This document shows positions 35,986 to 45,996 of a stretch of 64,000 nt of DNA, piece after piece; within the stretch, counting starts at the first letter, position 1, and each line of letters starts with the position of its first letter. The stretch is taken from NCBI RefSeq assembly GCF_026162425.1, contig NZ_JAOBQJ010000005.1, forward strand, positions 1 through 64,000. The letters are read 5' to 3'. The stretch comes from Flexivirga meconopsidis (GTDB lineage Bacteria > Actinomycetota > Actinomycetes > Actinomycetales > Dermatophilaceae). Position numbers and translations under genes: made by a program. The notes under the pieces are model-generated. The model saw nothing but the letters and a program-made list of their open reading frames with translations. It was not told the DNA's origin and made no database searches.

Positions 35986-37386
35986 GTGGCACAACACTTT
36001 GACGTCGTCGTCCTCGGTGCAGGTCCTGGTGGGTATGTCGCGGCCATCCGCGCCAGCCAGCTCGGCCTCAAGACCGCCATCATCGAGAAGCAGTATTGGG
36101 GCGGCATCTGCCTCAATGTCGGCTGCATCCCGTCCAAGGCGCTGCTGCGCAATGCGGAGATCGCCCACATCCTGACCAAGGAGCAGAAGACCTTCGGCAT
36201 CTCGGGCGAGGTGTCGATGGATTACGGCGTCGCCTTCACTCGCAGCCGCGGCGTCGCGGACGCCAGTGCCAAGGGCGTGCACTACCTGATGAAGAAGAAC
36301 TCGGTCACCGAGTTCGAGGGCACCGGCACCTTCACCGACCCGCACACCATCGAGGTCGCGCTCAACGCCGGCGGCACGGAGACGGTGACGGCCGGCAACG
36401 TCATCATCGACACCGGCACCACCACCCGGCTGATCCCGGGCACCGAGCTGTCCGAGCGAGTCGTCACGTTCGAGGAGCAGATCCTCACCGACAAGCTGCC
36501 GGAGTCGATCGTCATCGCCGGCTCTGGCGCCATCGGCGTCGAATTCGCTTACGTGATGAGCCAATACGGCGTCGACGTGACGATCGTGGAGTTCCTGGAT
36601 CGGATGGTGCCCACCGAGGACGCCGATGTGTCCAAGGAGCTGCTGCGGCAGTACAAGAAGCTCGGCATCAAGGTGCTGCTGTCGACCAAGGTCGAGTCGA
36701 TCGACGACTCCGGCGACAAGGTGAAGGTCACCGTCTCCCCCGCCGCCGGCGGCGACAGCCAGGTCATCGAGACCGACAAGGTGCTGCAGGCGATCGGCTT
36801 CGCGCCGCGCACCCAGGGCTACGGCCTGGAGCAGACCGGCGTCGAGCTCAATGACAAGGGCGCCATCGCGGTCGACGCCCGGGGCCGCACCAACGTCGAC
36901 GGCGTCTACGCGATCGGTGACGTCACCGGCAAGCTGATGCTCGCGCACACCGCCGAGGCGATGGCGATCGTGGCCGCCGAGACGATCGCGGACGTCGAGA
37001 CCGTGGAGATCGACTTCGACATGATCCCGCGAGCCACGTTCTGCCAGCCGCAGATTGCCTCGTTCGGCTACTCCGAGCAGCAGGCCAAGGACCTCGGGTA
37101 TGACGTGAAGACCGCGTCCTTCCCCTACTCCGCCAACGGCAAGAGCCGCGGCATGGCCGAGACCGTCGGATTCGTGAAGGTGGTCGCCGACGCCAAGCAC
37201 AACGAGCTGCTGGGCGCGCACATGATCGGCCCGGAGGTCACCGAGTTGCTGCCGGCGCTGACCCTGGCGCAGAAGTGGGACCTGACCGCCGACGAGGTGT
37301 CCCGCAACATCTTCGCCCACCCGACATTGAGCGAGGCCGTCAAGGAAGCCGTCGAGGGCATCGCCGGCCACATGATCAACCTCTGA
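35986..37386 (+). CDS. lpdA: dihydrolipoyl dehydrogenase
   Basis: The E3 flavoprotein shared by pyruvate, 2-oxoglutarate and other dehydrogenase complexes; reoxidises dihydrolipoamide with NAD+. The 466-residue protein has FAD motif [20 protein letters not shown], the redox-active disulfide [19 protein letters not shown] motif [15 protein letters not shown] and the C-terminal His-Glu pair in [12 protein letters not shown]. It begins with GTG 35986. Confidence 0.96.
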   Translation: MAQHFDVVVLGAGPGGYVAAIRASQLGLKTAIIEKQYWGGICLNVGCIPSKALLRNAEIAHILTKEQKTFGISGEVSMDYGVAFTRSRGVADASAKGVHYLMKKNSVTEFEGTGTFTDPHTIEVALNAGGTETVTAGNVIIDTGTTTRLIPGTELSERVVTFEEQILTDKLPESIVIAGSGAIGVEFAYVMSQYGVDVTIVEFLDRMVPTEDADVSKELLRQYKKLGIKVLLSTKVESIDDSGDKVKVTVSPAAGGDSQVIETDKVLQAIGFAPRTQGYGLEQTGVELNDKGAIAVDARGRTNVDGVYAIGDVTGKLMLAHTAEAMAIVAAETIADVETVEIDFDMIPRATFCQPQIASFGYSEQQAKDLGYDVKTASFPYSANGKSRGMAETVGFVKVVADAKHNELLGAHMIGPEVTELLPALTLAQKWDLTADEVSRNIFAHPTLSEAVKEAVEGIAGHMINL

Positions 37387-37420
37387 GCGAACCTGCAGCT
37401 GCCCGGGTCAGAATGGCCCG

Positions 37421-38203
37421 GTGCAGCTGCTGCTCCTGCTGACCGCGCACGGCCGCGCCTGGCTCGACGGTCACGTCCTCGATCCGGGCCGATTGCCCCT
37501 GCTGCTAGCGCTTTTCGCATTCATCGTCACGTTTCTGGCGACCCGCACCGTGACCCGGTTGATCCGGGCGGGGCGGGGGCCGTTTCGCAATCGGGTGTCA
37601 CCAAGTGGCGTGCACGTGCACCATGCCGTGCCCGGCCTGGTGGTGCTGCTGATCGGATCGTTCGCCAGCCTGGCCGCACGCGGAACCAGGCCGTGGATCG
37701 AGATCGCGGGCGTGCTGATCGGCGTCGGCGCGTCACTGCTGCTCGACGAATTCGCACTGATCCTGCACCTGCGCGACGTCTACTGGAGCGGCGAGGGCCG
37801 GGTGTCGGTGGAGCTGGTCACCCTCACCACGGCATGCCTTGCACTGCTGACGATCGGGCTGGAACCCTTTCATTTCCATGCCGATCCGCGGCACCACGTC
37901 GTGCATCTGGTGATGCTCGCCGGATTGCCCGTGCACATCCTCGCCGAGATCGTGGTGGTGCTGAAGGGCAAGTACCACATGGCCCTGATCGGCGCCTTCA
38001 TCGGCCCGGTGGCGTTCTTCGCGGCGCTCACCCTTGCCCGCCCGCACTCGTGGTGGGGCCGCCGTTACGGGCCGGCCAAAGCGGCGCGCGCGATCGAGCG
38101 CAGTCGACGCTGGGATGCCCAGTGGGGTCGGCTCACCGCGAACGTCGCCGACTTCGTGGCCGGCGGCCCGACCGACCCGGACCAGGCCGATCCACGTCGA
38201 TAG
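37421..38203 (+). CDS. integral membrane protein of unknown function
   Basis: A 260-residue protein with about six hydrophobic segments. It begins MQLLLLLTAHGRAWL and has a His-rich conserved stretch SGVHVHHAVPGLVVLLIG and another near PFHFHADPRHHVVHL. I recognise the type as a conserved actinobacterial membrane protein without known function; the histidines could bind metal. GTG 37421 lies in the 3' arm of a hairpin (37396-37429) that might hide the start. The patatin gene follows 11 bases later. Confidence 0.75.
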   Translation: MQLLLLLTAHGRAWLDGHVLDPGRLPLLLALFAFIVTFLATRTVTRLIRAGRGPFRNRVSPSGVHVHHAVPGLVVLLIGSFASLAARGTRPWIEIAGVLIGVGASLLLDEFALILHLRDVYWSGEGRVSVELVTLTTACLALLTIGLEPFHFHADPRHHVVHLVMLAGLPVHILAEIVVVLKGKYHMALIGAFIGPVAFFAALTLARPHSWWGRRYGPAKAARAIERSRRWDAQWGRLTANVADFVAGGPTDPDQADPRR

Positions 38204-38214
38204 GGTCGATCGTC

Positions 38215-39069
38215 ATGAGCGCACCCGCCGCCCGCAAGACCGCGTTCGTCCTCGGCGGCGGTGGTGTGCTCGGCGCAACTCAGATCGGTGCTATGCGCGC
38301 CCTGCTGCAGCGCGGCATCACTCCCGACTTGGTCGTCGGCACCAGCATCGGCGCGATCAACGGATCGTTTATCGCCGCTGAGCCGAGTGAGGAAGGCATC
38401 GAGGCGCTCGGTGAGCTCTGGGCCGGACTCGGCAGCGGGCGGCTGCTCTTCGACACCGGCACCTCCCGAGGCCGTCGACGCTGGCGCCCGGGGCGCCTGC
38501 GCACCCATCTCTACTCCCCCGGCCCGTTGCTGCGCATCCTGCGCCAGGAGCTTCCCGTGCAGACGTTCGAGGAGTTGCAGGTGCCGTTCCAGTGCGTGGC
38601 CGCGAGCGTCGAACACGCTGTGTCCCACTGGTTTTCGTCGGGCAAGCTGCCGGAGGCGATCGTCGCGTCGTGTGCCGTGCCCGGGCTCTTCCCGGCGATG
38701 CGGATCGGCGGCGAGCACTTCTTCGACGGTGGCCTGGTGCACTCGATCCCGGTCGGTCGCGCGGTGAGCCTGGGCGCGACCGACGTCTACGTGTTGCAGG
38801 TGGGCCGGGTCGAGCAGGCACTCAGCCCGCCCCGCTGGCCGTGGCAGGTCGGGCAGGTCACCTTCGAGATCGCCCGCCGGCACCGCTACCTCGAAGAGAT
38901 CGCGTCGGTGCCCGACCGAGTGCGGCTGCACGTGCTGCCCACCGGCACGAGCGACGCGCCGATGGTGTCACTGCTGCACATCAACCGCGCGTTCGTGCTC
39001 GGACGGGTCAACTCGGCATACGACGCAGCGAATGCCTATCTCGACGAGGCAGAACGCCGCTCCTCGTGA
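38215..39069 (+). CDS. patatin-like phospholipase
   Basis: A 284-residue serine hydrolase of the patatin/RssA type, expected to cut acyl chains from lipids. The oxyanion hole GGGGVLGATQIGAM is near residue 14, the nucleophile elbow GTSIGA near residue 43, and the catalytic Asp lies in FFDGGLVHSIP. It has no signal peptide. It follows the membrane protein gene closely, so both may act on membrane lipids. Confidence 0.9.
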   Translation: MSAPAARKTAFVLGGGGVLGATQIGAMRALLQRGITPDLVVGTSIGAINGSFIAAEPSEEGIEALGELWAGLGSGRLLFDTGTSRGRRRWRPGRLRTHLYSPGPLLRILRQELPVQTFEELQVPFQCVAASVEHAVSHWFSSGKLPEAIVASCAVPGLFPAMRIGGEHFFDGGLVHSIPVGRAVSLGATDVYVLQVGRVEQALSPPRWPWQVGQVTFEIARRHRYLEEIASVPDRVRLHVLPTGTSDAPMVSLLHINRAFVLGRVNSAYDAANAYLDEAERRSS

Positions 39070-39093
39070 TCGTGCCCCGGGCGTGGCAGCGGC

Positions 39094-39900
39094 CTACTTC
39101 GACTTCTTTGCCGCCTTCTTGACCGGCTTCGCGCGCGGCACGTCCGCCCGTTTCTTCGCCGTCCGCTTCGTCGCCGACCCGGGGTTGCGCGCCTCGATAC
39201 CCGCGATCAGCAGCTCCATCCCGAACTCGAAACGCGCATCGCCGCCGCCACTCATCATCGGCGCGAGGTGGCTGGTGATCATCGGGTAGCGGTCGGGAGG
39301 GAGCGCCGCGAAGTACTCCTTGACATCCGCGATCCACTGCCGGCCGGCCACTTCGGCGGCAGCAGCGTCGGTGGCGCCGAACCGCTCCTGCAGGAGATAG
39401 CCCTCCACGGCGTCGGCCCCGACATACAGCACCATCCGGTCGATCAGCCAGGCGGCGTCCTGCACCTCGACGCCACCCTCGATCAGCGAGCGCAGGATCG
39501 CCTCGGAGATATCCAGCGCACGCGCCCCCGTCGGGATGTCGGCGAAACTCAGCCGAGCCAGGTCACGATGGCGGCGGAAGAGGTCATACGTCGACTGCGC
39601 CCACTCGCGCACGACGTCCTGCCACGGCTGGTCCAGGTTGGGCATCGCCAGCTCGCTGAGTGCCAATTCGTTGACGGCAGCTAGCAATTCGTCCTTGTCG
39701 GCAACGTAGGCGTAGAGGCTCGCCGGGCCGGTGCCCAACTCGGCCGCGATGCGCCGCATGCTCACGCCCTCGATCCCTTCGGCATCGAGGATCTCCAGTG
39801 CCTTGGCAACGATGGTGTCTCTGCTGAGCGGCTTGCGCTGCTTGGGTGCTCGGGTCTTGTGCGGTCGGCGCCACGGCGGCTCGGGCATCTGGCTACTCAC
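39094..39900 (-). CDS. TetR-family regulator of the MFS efflux gene
   Basis: A 268-residue repressor. The N-terminal helix-turn-helix is GVSMRRIAAELGTGPASLYAY, written here as GVSMRRIAAEL and GTGPASLYAY. The middle resembles the TetR C-terminal ligand domain. The end is a Lys/Ala-rich tail (KKAAKKSK) like those of actinobacterial nucleoid proteins, unusual in this family. GTG 39900 is used; ATG 39888 is an alternative. It diverges from the MFS gene, and four phased palindromes lie between. Confidence 0.88.
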   Translation of the reverse strand: MSSQMPEPPWRRPHKTRAPKQRKPLSRDTIVAKALEILDAEGIEGVSMRRIAAELGTGPASLYAYVADKDELLAAVNELALSELAMPNLDQPWQDVVREWAQSTYDLFRRHRDLARLSFADIPTGARALDISEAILRSLIEGGVEVQDAAWLIDRMVLYVGADAVEGYLLQERFGATDAAAAEVAGRQWIADVKEYFAALPPDRYPMITSHLAPMMSGGGDARFEFGMELLIAGIEARNPGSATKRTAKKRADVPRAKPVKKAAKKSK

Positions 39901-39901
39901 C

Positions 39902-39969
39902 CGAACACTGTAATTGACACGAACACCGTTCCAGCGTAGAACGATGTTCGTGTACGCGAACGGTGTTCG
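39902..39969 (+). promoter_or_regulatory. MFS promoter under four TetR operator sites
   Basis: -35 TTGACA (39914-39919) and -10 TAGAAC (39937-39942) have 17-base spacing. Copies of CGAAC-N3-GTTCG lie at 39902-39914 (right half degenerate), 39920-39932, 39938-39950 and 39957-39969. Their centres are 18, 18 and 19 bases apart, and two of them cover the promoter. Confidence 0.75.
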
Positions 39970-40004
39970 CCACTCGAGACTTCTCCCGAAAGGACCTCAC
40001 GATC

Positions 40005-41480
40005 ATGGAAACCCGGACCGTTCCTCCCGATAGCCCGGCAGCACCGGCCGTCACCGCTTCTTACCGCTGGCGCTGGGTCGCACTGCTCGTGGTGTTGTGC
40101 GCCGAGATCATGGACCTGCTCGACGCACTCGTCACCACGATCGCCGGGCCGACGATCGCCGGCGACCTGGGCGGCGGGGACACCCTCATCCAATGGCTCT
40201 CGGCCGGCTACACCCTCGCCATGGCAACCGGCCTGCTGATCGGTGGCCGGCTGGGCGACATGTTTGGTCGCAAGCGGATGTTCCTCATCGGCATGGCCGG
40301 CTTCAGCTTCTTCTCCCTGCTCTGCGCGATGGCGGGGGACCCGACGACGCTGATCACCGCACGGGTGCTGCAGGGTCTGCTCGGCGCCACCCTGCTGCCG
40401 CAGGGCCTCGGCATCATCAACGAGGTGTTCGCACCTGAGGAGCGGGCCAAGGCTTTCGGCGCGTTCGGTCCGGTCATGGGCCTCGGCGCGGTCGGTGGAC
40501 CGATCCTCGCCGGTTGGCTCACCGACGCCGACATCCTGGGCTTGAGCTGGCGGGCGATCTTCGCGATCAACATCCCGATCGGCGTACTCGCCCTCCTCGG
40601 CGCGGTCCGCTTTCTACCGAAGAATCGCCCGGACCGCGGCCTCGGCGTCGATCTGCTCGGCACGGGCCTGGCGGCTGCGGGAATGTTCCTGCTGGTCTAT
40701 CCCCTCGTGCAGGGTCGCGAACTCGACTGGCCGCTCTGGTGTTTCGCAATGATCGCCGGCTCGCTGGTTGCCTTCGTGCTCTTTGCGTATGTCGAGCGCA
40801 GTCGTGACCGCTCCGGTCGCTCGACCCTCGTCGTACCCAGTCTGTTCACCAAGCGGGCCTTCACCGGTGGCCTGGTCACCGGACTCGCCTTCTTCAGTGC
40901 ACTGATGGGCACCTCACTCATCCTCACGCTGTATGTGCAGGCCGGCCTCGGCTACACGCCCGTGCAAGCGGGCCTGACCAGCGTGCCGCAGGCGGTGGGC
41001 ATGATCCTCGGCTTCGGCATCGGGCAGGCACTCACGGCGCGGATCGGCCGCTCCACCATGCACCTCGGATTCCTCATCGTGATCGCCGGGCTCGCCCTCT
41101 TCGCAGGCACGATCGGCTGGTCGGGCGACGCGATCAACGCATTGCGGCTGGCACCATCCCTGGCGGTGATCGGGATCGGCATGGGCATGGCGATGACCCC
41201 GTTCTTCGACATCGTGCTGAGCGGCGTGGACGACCACGAGTCGGGCTCGGCATCCGGCTCGATGACCGCCGTCCAGCAGATCGGTGCGGCGCTCGGCGTC
41301 GCGGTGCTCGGCACCGTCTTCTTCGGCCACGTGGACGGCGGGACCGGTTCTCGCACAGAGATTTTCGGATCCGCGACGCAGGTCACGACCTGGGTCGGGA
41401 TCGGCGCGGTCGTGATCGCCTTCGCGCTGACCTTTCTGTTGCCGAAGCACACCCGCGAGGACGTGGCAGCGCAGTCCTGA
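40005..41480 (+). CDS. MFS drug-efflux transporter, DHA2 (EmrB/QacA) type
   Basis: A 491-residue membrane protein with about 14 hydrophobic segments. Motif A is seen as GGRLGDMFGRKRMFLIG and motif C near GPVMGLGAVGGPILAGWL. This subfamily exports drugs and toxic organics using the proton gradient. ATG 40005 has AAAGGA upstream. The divergent TetR gene and the operator array indicate induction by a substrate. Confidence 0.92.
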   Translation: METRTVPPDSPAAPAVTASYRWRWVALLVVLCAEIMDLLDALVTTIAGPTIAGDLGGGDTLIQWLSAGYTLAMATGLLIGGRLGDMFGRKRMFLIGMAGFSFFSLLCAMAGDPTTLITARVLQGLLGATLLPQGLGIINEVFAPEERAKAFGAFGPVMGLGAVGGPILAGWLTDADILGLSWRAIFAINIPIGVLALLGAVRFLPKNRPDRGLGVDLLGTGLAAAGMFLLVYPLVQGRELDWPLWCFAMIAGSLVAFVLFAYVERSRDRSGRSTLVVPSLFTKRAFTGGLVTGLAFFSALMGTSLILTLYVQAGLGYTPVQAGLTSVPQAVGMILGFGIGQALTARIGRSTMHLGFLIVIAGLALFAGTIGWSGDAINALRLAPSLAVIGIGMGMAMTPFFDIVLSGVDDHESGSASGSMTAVQQIGAALGVAVLGTVFFGHVDGGTGSRTEIFGSATQVTTWVGIGAVVIAFALTFLLPKHTREDVAAQS

Positions 41481-41490
41481 TCGATCAGGA
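41475..41490. terminator. 16-bp palindrome over two convergent stop codons
   Basis: The perfect palindrome TCCTGATCGATCAGGA contains the TGA of the MFS gene (41478-41480) and the opposing TGA of sseB (41485-41487). It may act as a short bidirectional terminator, but no U-run follows on either side. Confidence 0.4.
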
Positions 41491-42240
41491 GGTCGTTGCC
41501 GCCACGATCGCGAAGGCGAGGCCGTCGATGCGGGCGCGGGCTTCGCCGTCGGTGGCCACCGCCTCGCCCACCCGTCGCGCGAGTGCCTGGAGCTCTTGCT
41601 GGGTGAGGCCGGGCAGCACCGAGAGCACCACGCGCAACTCACCCGGTTCGGCGCCGGCTTCCCCGCGCACCTCGGCCACGTCCGGCTCGTCCGCGACCGC
41701 CTGGCGCAACGCCTGCTGCACATGCTGATCGAGGTATGGCGGGAGCCACTCGTGCCGTTGCGCGAGTGCCCAGACCATGCTCGGTCGCAGGACGAGCGGC
41801 TGCTCGGATGCCATGTCGAGCACCATGACGTCGCACTGCTCCCCGACCGCCGCCTGCGCGGCGAGCGCTGCGGTCACCGGCGACGGCCGGGCGGCAGGGT
41901 CCCACGCAGCGAGGGCCGCGACGTCGGAGAAGACCGGAAGTGCACGCTCACCCGTTGGTGCCGAAAGCGTCACCACCGCCATGTCGGTGCTCTTCTCGAC
42001 GGCGAGGTCGCCGGATGCGTCGACCTCGGTCGGCGCCGCCACGATCGGCACCAGGAGCCGTGCACCGGCCAGCGCCGTCATCAGCCGGCGTTCGTCCGTG
42101 CGGTCGGCCAGCGCAGCGGTCAACGCCGCGTCCGCGGAGCCGTCGTCGCCGTCGAAGCCGGTGCCGGACAGCGCGCGTCCAGCGAACGACTGCCCGGCAG
42201 AGTCGGCCGGACCCGACGGGCCGGCCGGCTGGTCGCTCAT
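41485..42240 (-). CDS. SseB-family protein
   Basis: A 251-residue soluble protein of the SseB family, often found behind hisA/priA in actinobacteria. The core region includes [26 protein letters not shown] and [16 protein letters not shown]. The C-terminal third ([20 protein letters not shown]) resembles the SseB C-terminal domain. Biochemical function is unknown to me. ATG 42240 overlaps the priA stop (ATGA), so it is the last gene of the histidine operon. Confidence 0.8.
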   Translation of the reverse strand: MSDQPAGPSGPADSAGQSFAGRALSGTGFDGDDGSADAALTAALADRTDERRLMTALAGARLLVPIVAAPTEVDASGDLAVEKSTDMAVVTLSAPTGERALPVFSDVAALAAWDPAARPSPVTAALAAQAAVGEQCDVMVLDMASEQPLVLRPSMVWALAQRHEWLPPYLDQHVQQALRQAVADEPDVAEVRGEAGAEPGELRVVLSVLPGLTQQELQALARRVGEAVATDGEARARIDGLAFAIVAATTS

Positions 42241-42992
42241 CCCCGTGCTCCCGTGCGACCGGCCAGGTCGAGCGCATCGGAGAGCTCGAACGCGCCCTTG
42301 TAGAGCGCCGATCCGATGATCGCGCCCTCGACGCCCTGCGGCACGAGCTCACGCAGCGTGCGCACGTCCTCGAGGGTCGACACCCCACCGGAAGCGACGA
42401 CCGGGCGGTCGGTGCGTGCGCAAACCTCCTGCAACAAGGCCACATTCGGCCCCTGCAGCATGCCGTCCTTGGCGACGTCGGTCACCACATAACGCGCGCA
42501 ACCCTCACGATCGAGGCGGGCCAGGGTCTCCCAGAGGTCGCCACCCTCTTTCGTCCAGCCGCGGGCGGCGAGGGTGGTGCCGCGCACGTCCAGCCCCACG
42601 GCGATGCGGTCGCCGTGCTCGGCGATCGCGCTGGCGGTCCACGCGGGGTCCTCCAAGGCCGCGGTGCCGAGGTTGACCCGTCGGCACCCGGTCGCCAGCG
42701 CCGCGCTGAGCGACTCGGCGTCACGGATTCCCCCGGACAGCTCGACCTTCAGGTCGAGCCGGCCGATGATGTCGGCCAGCAGGTCGCGGTTGTTGCCACG
42801 ACCGAAGGCGGCGTCCAGGTCGACCAGGTGCAGCCACTCGGCCCCGGCGTCCTGCCAGTTCTTGGCCGCCTGGAACGGGTCACCGAAGCGACCTCCGGTG
42901 CCGGCCACACCCTGCACGAGCTGCACTGCCTCGCCACCCGCCACATCGACCGCGGGCAACAGCTCCAGCCGGGGAGCAGCATCGTCAGCCAT
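42237..42992 (-). CDS. priA: phosphoribosyl isomerase A (HisA, probably also TrpF)
   Basis: A (beta-alpha)8-barrel isomerase of 251 residues that converts ProFAR to PRFAR in histidine synthesis. Actinobacterial PriA also does the TrpF reaction of tryptophan synthesis when trpF is absent. Catalytic Asp is in [14 protein letters not shown] and the second in [24 protein letters not shown] and [12 protein letters not shown] bind phosphate. ATG 42992 has AAGGAG 5 bases before it and is preferred to an upstream TTG. Dual function is inferred from lineage, not shown. Confidence 0.92.
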   Translation of the reverse strand: MADDAAPRLELLPAVDVAGGEAVQLVQGVAGTGGRFGDPFQAAKNWQDAGAEWLHLVDLDAAFGRGNNRDLLADIIGRLDLKVELSGGIRDAESLSAALATGCRRVNLGTAALEDPAWTASAIAEHGDRIAVGLDVRGTTLAARGWTKEGGDLWETLARLDREGCARYVVTDVAKDGMLQGPNVALLQEVCARTDRPVVASGGVSTLEDVRTLRELVPQGVEGAIIGSALYKGAFELSDALDLAGRTGARG

Positions 42993-43024
42993 CGAATCTC
43001 CTTGTCCTTGAGCGTAATTCCAGG

Positions 43025-43654
43025 TCAAAGACGACGGAGCCAGTTGGCGATCAGCTGGGCTCCGGCGTCACCGGACTTCTCCGGGTGGAACTGCGTGCCG
43101 ACGAGCGGCCCGTCCTCGACGGCGGCCACGAACGGTGCACCGTGTTCGGCGGTGGTCACGAGCGGACGACCGGCGACACGGCTGGCCAGCAGCTGCGCCG
43201 CAGCGTAGGAGTGCACGAAGTAGAAGCGCTCGTCCTCGACGCCCGCCAGCAGGGCAGAGCCGTCGGGTGGGTGCACGGTCGACCAGCCCATGTGCGGCAC
43301 CACCGGAGCCTGCAGACGGTCGACCACACCCACGAAGTGACCGAGGCCGGGCGGCGGCGGTTGCACGGTCGTCGGCTCGGTGGACCCGTCGAACAGCACC
43401 TGGAAACCGACGCAGACACCGAGCACCGGACGGTCCCCCGCGATGCGCTCGGCGATCACCTCGCGGCCGCCGGCGGCGAGCAGCCCCGTCATACAGGCGT
43501 GGAAGGCGCCGACTCCGGGCACATAGAGTCCGTCGGCGGCGAGGGCGGCGTCGTGGTCGGCGGTGAGCGTGACGTCGGCACCGACACGTTCGAGCATCCG
43601 CACCACCGACCGCACGTTGCCGCTGCCGTAGTCGAAGACGACGACCTTCTTCAC
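43025..43654 (-). CDS. hisH: imidazole glycerol phosphate synthase, glutaminase subunit
   Basis: Supplies ammonia from glutamine to HisF. This class I amidotransferase of 209 residues has the nucleophile Cys in [15 protein letters not shown] and the His-Glu pair in [10 protein letters not shown]. The usual GICLGMQ elbow is here GVCVGFQ, which keeps Cys and Gln. It starts with GTG in a GTGA overlap with the unknown gene before it. hisF is not in this window. Confidence 0.96.
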   Translation of the reverse strand: MKKVVVFDYGSGNVRSVVRMLERVGADVTLTADHDAALAADGLYVPGVGAFHACMTGLLAAGGREVIAERIAGDRPVLGVCVGFQVLFDGSTEPTTVQPPPPGLGHFVGVVDRLQAPVVPHMGWSTVHPPDGSALLAGVEDERFYFVHSYAAAQLLASRVAGRPLVTTAEHGAPFVAAVEDGPLVGTQFHPEKSGDAGAQLIANWLRRL

Positions 43655-44277
43655 AGCGACTCCAACTCGGCGCGAATTTCCTTGTCTTCCTTCGTGACTC
43701 GCGCGAACCGATCGACGGCCTTGCCGTCGGGTTCGACGAGCGCGGCATCGTCCGCGGACTTCACCGAACCTCCGCGGAGCAACTCTTCGCCGGGTAGCGC
43801 GAGGGTCGTCATCAGGTCGGAGAGCACGTCCATCGGCAACGCCGAGTGCTCGGACAGCACCTGCCGGATCGGGCGGGTGGCCTCCGGCACGACACCGGCC
43901 GCCATCGCCAGGTCGCCCGGCCGGGCGGTCGGTAGCGAAGGCAGGCCGGCGACCCCGCGGCCGGACTCCCAGACCAGCCAGCGCGGCAATGCGCGCCAGC
44001 CACGCGGATGCACGACGACCACCGCACGTCCGTCGATCTCGAAGAATCCCAGGGCTGTTCGCATGCGCGCCGGCACCGGACGAGCCGCGGTCACGGTCAA
44101 CTGATCGTCATAGGGAGCGTGACCCTGCGCGGGACCGCCCGGGACGACAGCGGTCCAGCCCGCGAGCGGCACGACGTATGACGGGACGATCCCCTGCCGC
44201 ACCCACGCCGACGCCGACTTGGCGTCCCCGTGCAGCAGGAGCACTCCGCACGCGCCCCGACGACTCGGTGCCGTCAT
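43651..44277 (-). CDS. unknown protein inside the histidine operon
   Basis: A 208-residue soluble protein beginning MTAPSRRGACGVLLLHGDAK. It has no family motif I recognise. Conserved-looking stretches are YVVPLAGWTAVVPGGPAQG and GRAVVVVHPRGWRALPRWLVW. It is rich in Trp, Pro and Val. It lies between hisB (4-base gap) and hisH (GTGA overlap), so it is surely expressed with the pathway. Similar genes at this place in related actinobacteria would suggest a link to histidine synthesis, but none is shown. Confidence 0.75.
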   Translation of the reverse strand: MTAPSRRGACGVLLLHGDAKSASAWVRQGIVPSYVVPLAGWTAVVPGGPAQGHAPYDDQLTVTAARPVPARMRTALGFFEIDGRAVVVVHPRGWRALPRWLVWESGRGVAGLPSLPTARPGDLAMAAGVVPEATRPIRQVLSEHSALPMDVLSDLMTTLALPGEELLRGGSVKSADDAALVEPDGKAVDRFARVTKEDKEIRAELESL

Positions 44278-44281
44278 GGGC

Positions 44282-44890
44282 TTACAGCGCGCCCTTGGCG
44301 CTCGGGATCCCGACGACGCGCGGGTCGCGGGCGATCGCCGCACGCAGCGCGCGGGCGACCGCCTTGAACTGCGCCTCGACGATGTGGTGCGGGTCGCGGC
44401 CGGACAGCACCCGCACGTGCAGCGCGATCGCGGCGTGGTGGCCGAAGCTCTCCAGCACGTGCTGGGTGAGCGATCCGGCGTAGTTGCCACCGATGATCGC
44501 GTAGATCTGCCCGTCCGGCTCGCCGGTGTGCACCACGTAGGGACGTCCGGCGACGTCGACGACCGCGTGCACGAGCGCTTCGTCGAGCGGCACGGTCGCG
44601 TCGCCGAAGCGGGAGATGCCGGACTTGTCGCCGAGCGCCTCGCGGACCGCCTGCCCGAGCACGATCGCGGTGTCCTCGACGGTGTGGTGCGCGTCGACGT
44701 CGAGATCGCCGGTTGCCTTGACCGCCAAGTCGATCAGGCTGTGCTTGGCGAAACTCTCGAGCATGTGGTCGTAGAACCGCACACCGGTCGAGACGTCGCT
44801 CTGGCCGGTGCCGTCCAGGTCGAGCGACAACTCGATCTGGCTCTCCTTGGTGGCGCGCTCGATGCGCGCGGTGCGGTGCTGATCGCTCAT
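44282..44890 (-). CDS. hisB: imidazoleglycerol-phosphate dehydratase
   Basis: Removes water from imidazole glycerol phosphate. The 202-residue monofunctional enzyme has the two manganese-binding His motifs [18 protein letters not shown] and [22 protein letters not shown] 44890 overlaps the hisC stop by 4 bases. Confidence 0.98.
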   Translation of the reverse strand: MSDQHRTARIERATKESQIELSLDLDGTGQSDVSTGVRFYDHMLESFAKHSLIDLAVKATGDLDVDAHHTVEDTAIVLGQAVREALGDKSGISRFGDATVPLDEALVHAVVDVAGRPYVVHTGEPDGQIYAIIGGNYAGSLTQHVLESFGHHAAIALHVRVLSGRDPHHIVEAQFKAVARALRAAIARDPRVVGIPSAKGAL

Positions 44891-45996
44891 GAAGCCTCTC
44901 CTGCCGTCACCGTGCGCAATGCCTGCAGCACGGCGTCGTTCTCCTCCGGGGTGCCGGCGGTGATGCGTAGATGGTGCGCAATGCCGACGTCACGCACGAG
45001 CACACCCTCGTCGAGCAGAGCCTGCCACGCCGCCCGGCTGTCGGCGAATCCCCCGACCAGCACGAAATTGGCGTCGCTCGGCACCGGCTGCAGTCCGAGC
45101 GCACGGCATCCGTCGACCAACGCGTCCCGGGTGGCCTTGATCCGCTCGACCATCGCCAGCATGGTGTCGCTGTGCTCCAAGGCGGCGCAGGCGACTGCCT
45201 GCGTGACGCTCGACAGGTGGTAGGGCAGCCGCACCAGGCGCATCAAGTCGGCGAGTTCCGTTGCAGCAGCGAAGTATCCGAGCCGCGCACCGGCAAATGC
45301 GAACGCCTTCGACATCGTGCGACTGACCACCAGCCGGTCCCTGCCCGGCAGCAGCGTCAGCGCGCTCTGGGTGCCGGTCCGGGCGAACTCGGTGTAGGCC
45401 TCGTCGACGACCACGATCGCGTGGTCGCTCGCGTCATACACCCGGCGGACGACGTCGAGGTCGATCGAGGTGCCGGTCGGGTTGTTCGGAGAGGTGAGGA
45501 AGATCAGGTCCGGGTCGTGCTGCGTGGTCTGCTCGACCGCGAGGTCGGCGTCCAGGTCGAACCGCCGCGGGTCGGCATCGCGCAGCCCGTCGACCCAGGT
45601 CGCCCCGCCCCGGCCGGCGATCAGCGGATGCATCGAGTAGGACGGGGTGAAGCCCAGCGCGGTGCGACCGGCTCCCCCGAACGCCTGCACGATGTGCTGC
45701 AGCACCTCGTTGGACCCATTGGCCGCCCACACCTGGTCGGCGGTGACGTGCTCGCCACTCGTCTTCGTCAGGTATGACGCCAAAAGCTCTCGCAGCCGGG
45801 CAAATTCGCGGTCGGGATAGCGATTGAGCGTGGCCGCGACCTGCGCGACGTCGTGGGCGATCTGCTCGACCACGACGGGCGGCACCGGGTAGGCGGACTC
45901 GTTGGTGTTGAGGGCGACCGGCACGTCGAGCTGCGGGGCGCCGTAGGGCGTTGCTCCCTGCAACTCGGGCCGCAGCAGCGCCCGCAGCTCGGTCAC
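44887..45996 (-). CDS. hisC: histidinol-phosphate aminotransferase
   Basis: A PLP enzyme of 369 residues that aminates imidazole acetol phosphate. The motifs are [12 protein letters not shown] at the start, [20 protein letters not shown] (PLP-ring Asp) and [18 protein letters not shown] with the Schiff-base Lys. GTG 45996 overlaps the hisD stop (GTGA). Confidence 0.97.
   Translation of the reverse strand: MTELRALLRPELQGATPYGAPQLDVPVALNTNESAYPVPPVVVEQIAHDVAQVAATLNRYPDREFARLRELLASYLTKTSGEHVTADQVWAANGSNEVLQHIVQAFGGAGRTALGFTPSYSMHPLIAGRGGATWVDGLRDADPRRFDLDADLAVEQTTQHDPDLIFLTSPNNPTGTSIDLDVVRRVYDASDHAIVVVDEAYTEFARTGTQSALTLLPGRDRLVVSRTMSKAFAFAGARLGYFAAATELADLMRLVRLPYHLSSVTQAVACAALEHSDTMLAMVERIKATRDALVDGCRALGLQPVPSDANFVLVGGFADSRAAWQALLDEGVLVRDVGIAHHLRITAGTPEENDAVLQALRTVTAGEAS

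Noticed and set aside
37396-37429. Terminator after lpdA
   Set aside because: The hairpin is clear, but it runs into the GTG start of the next gene and has no U-run, so a start-masking structure or chance is as likely.
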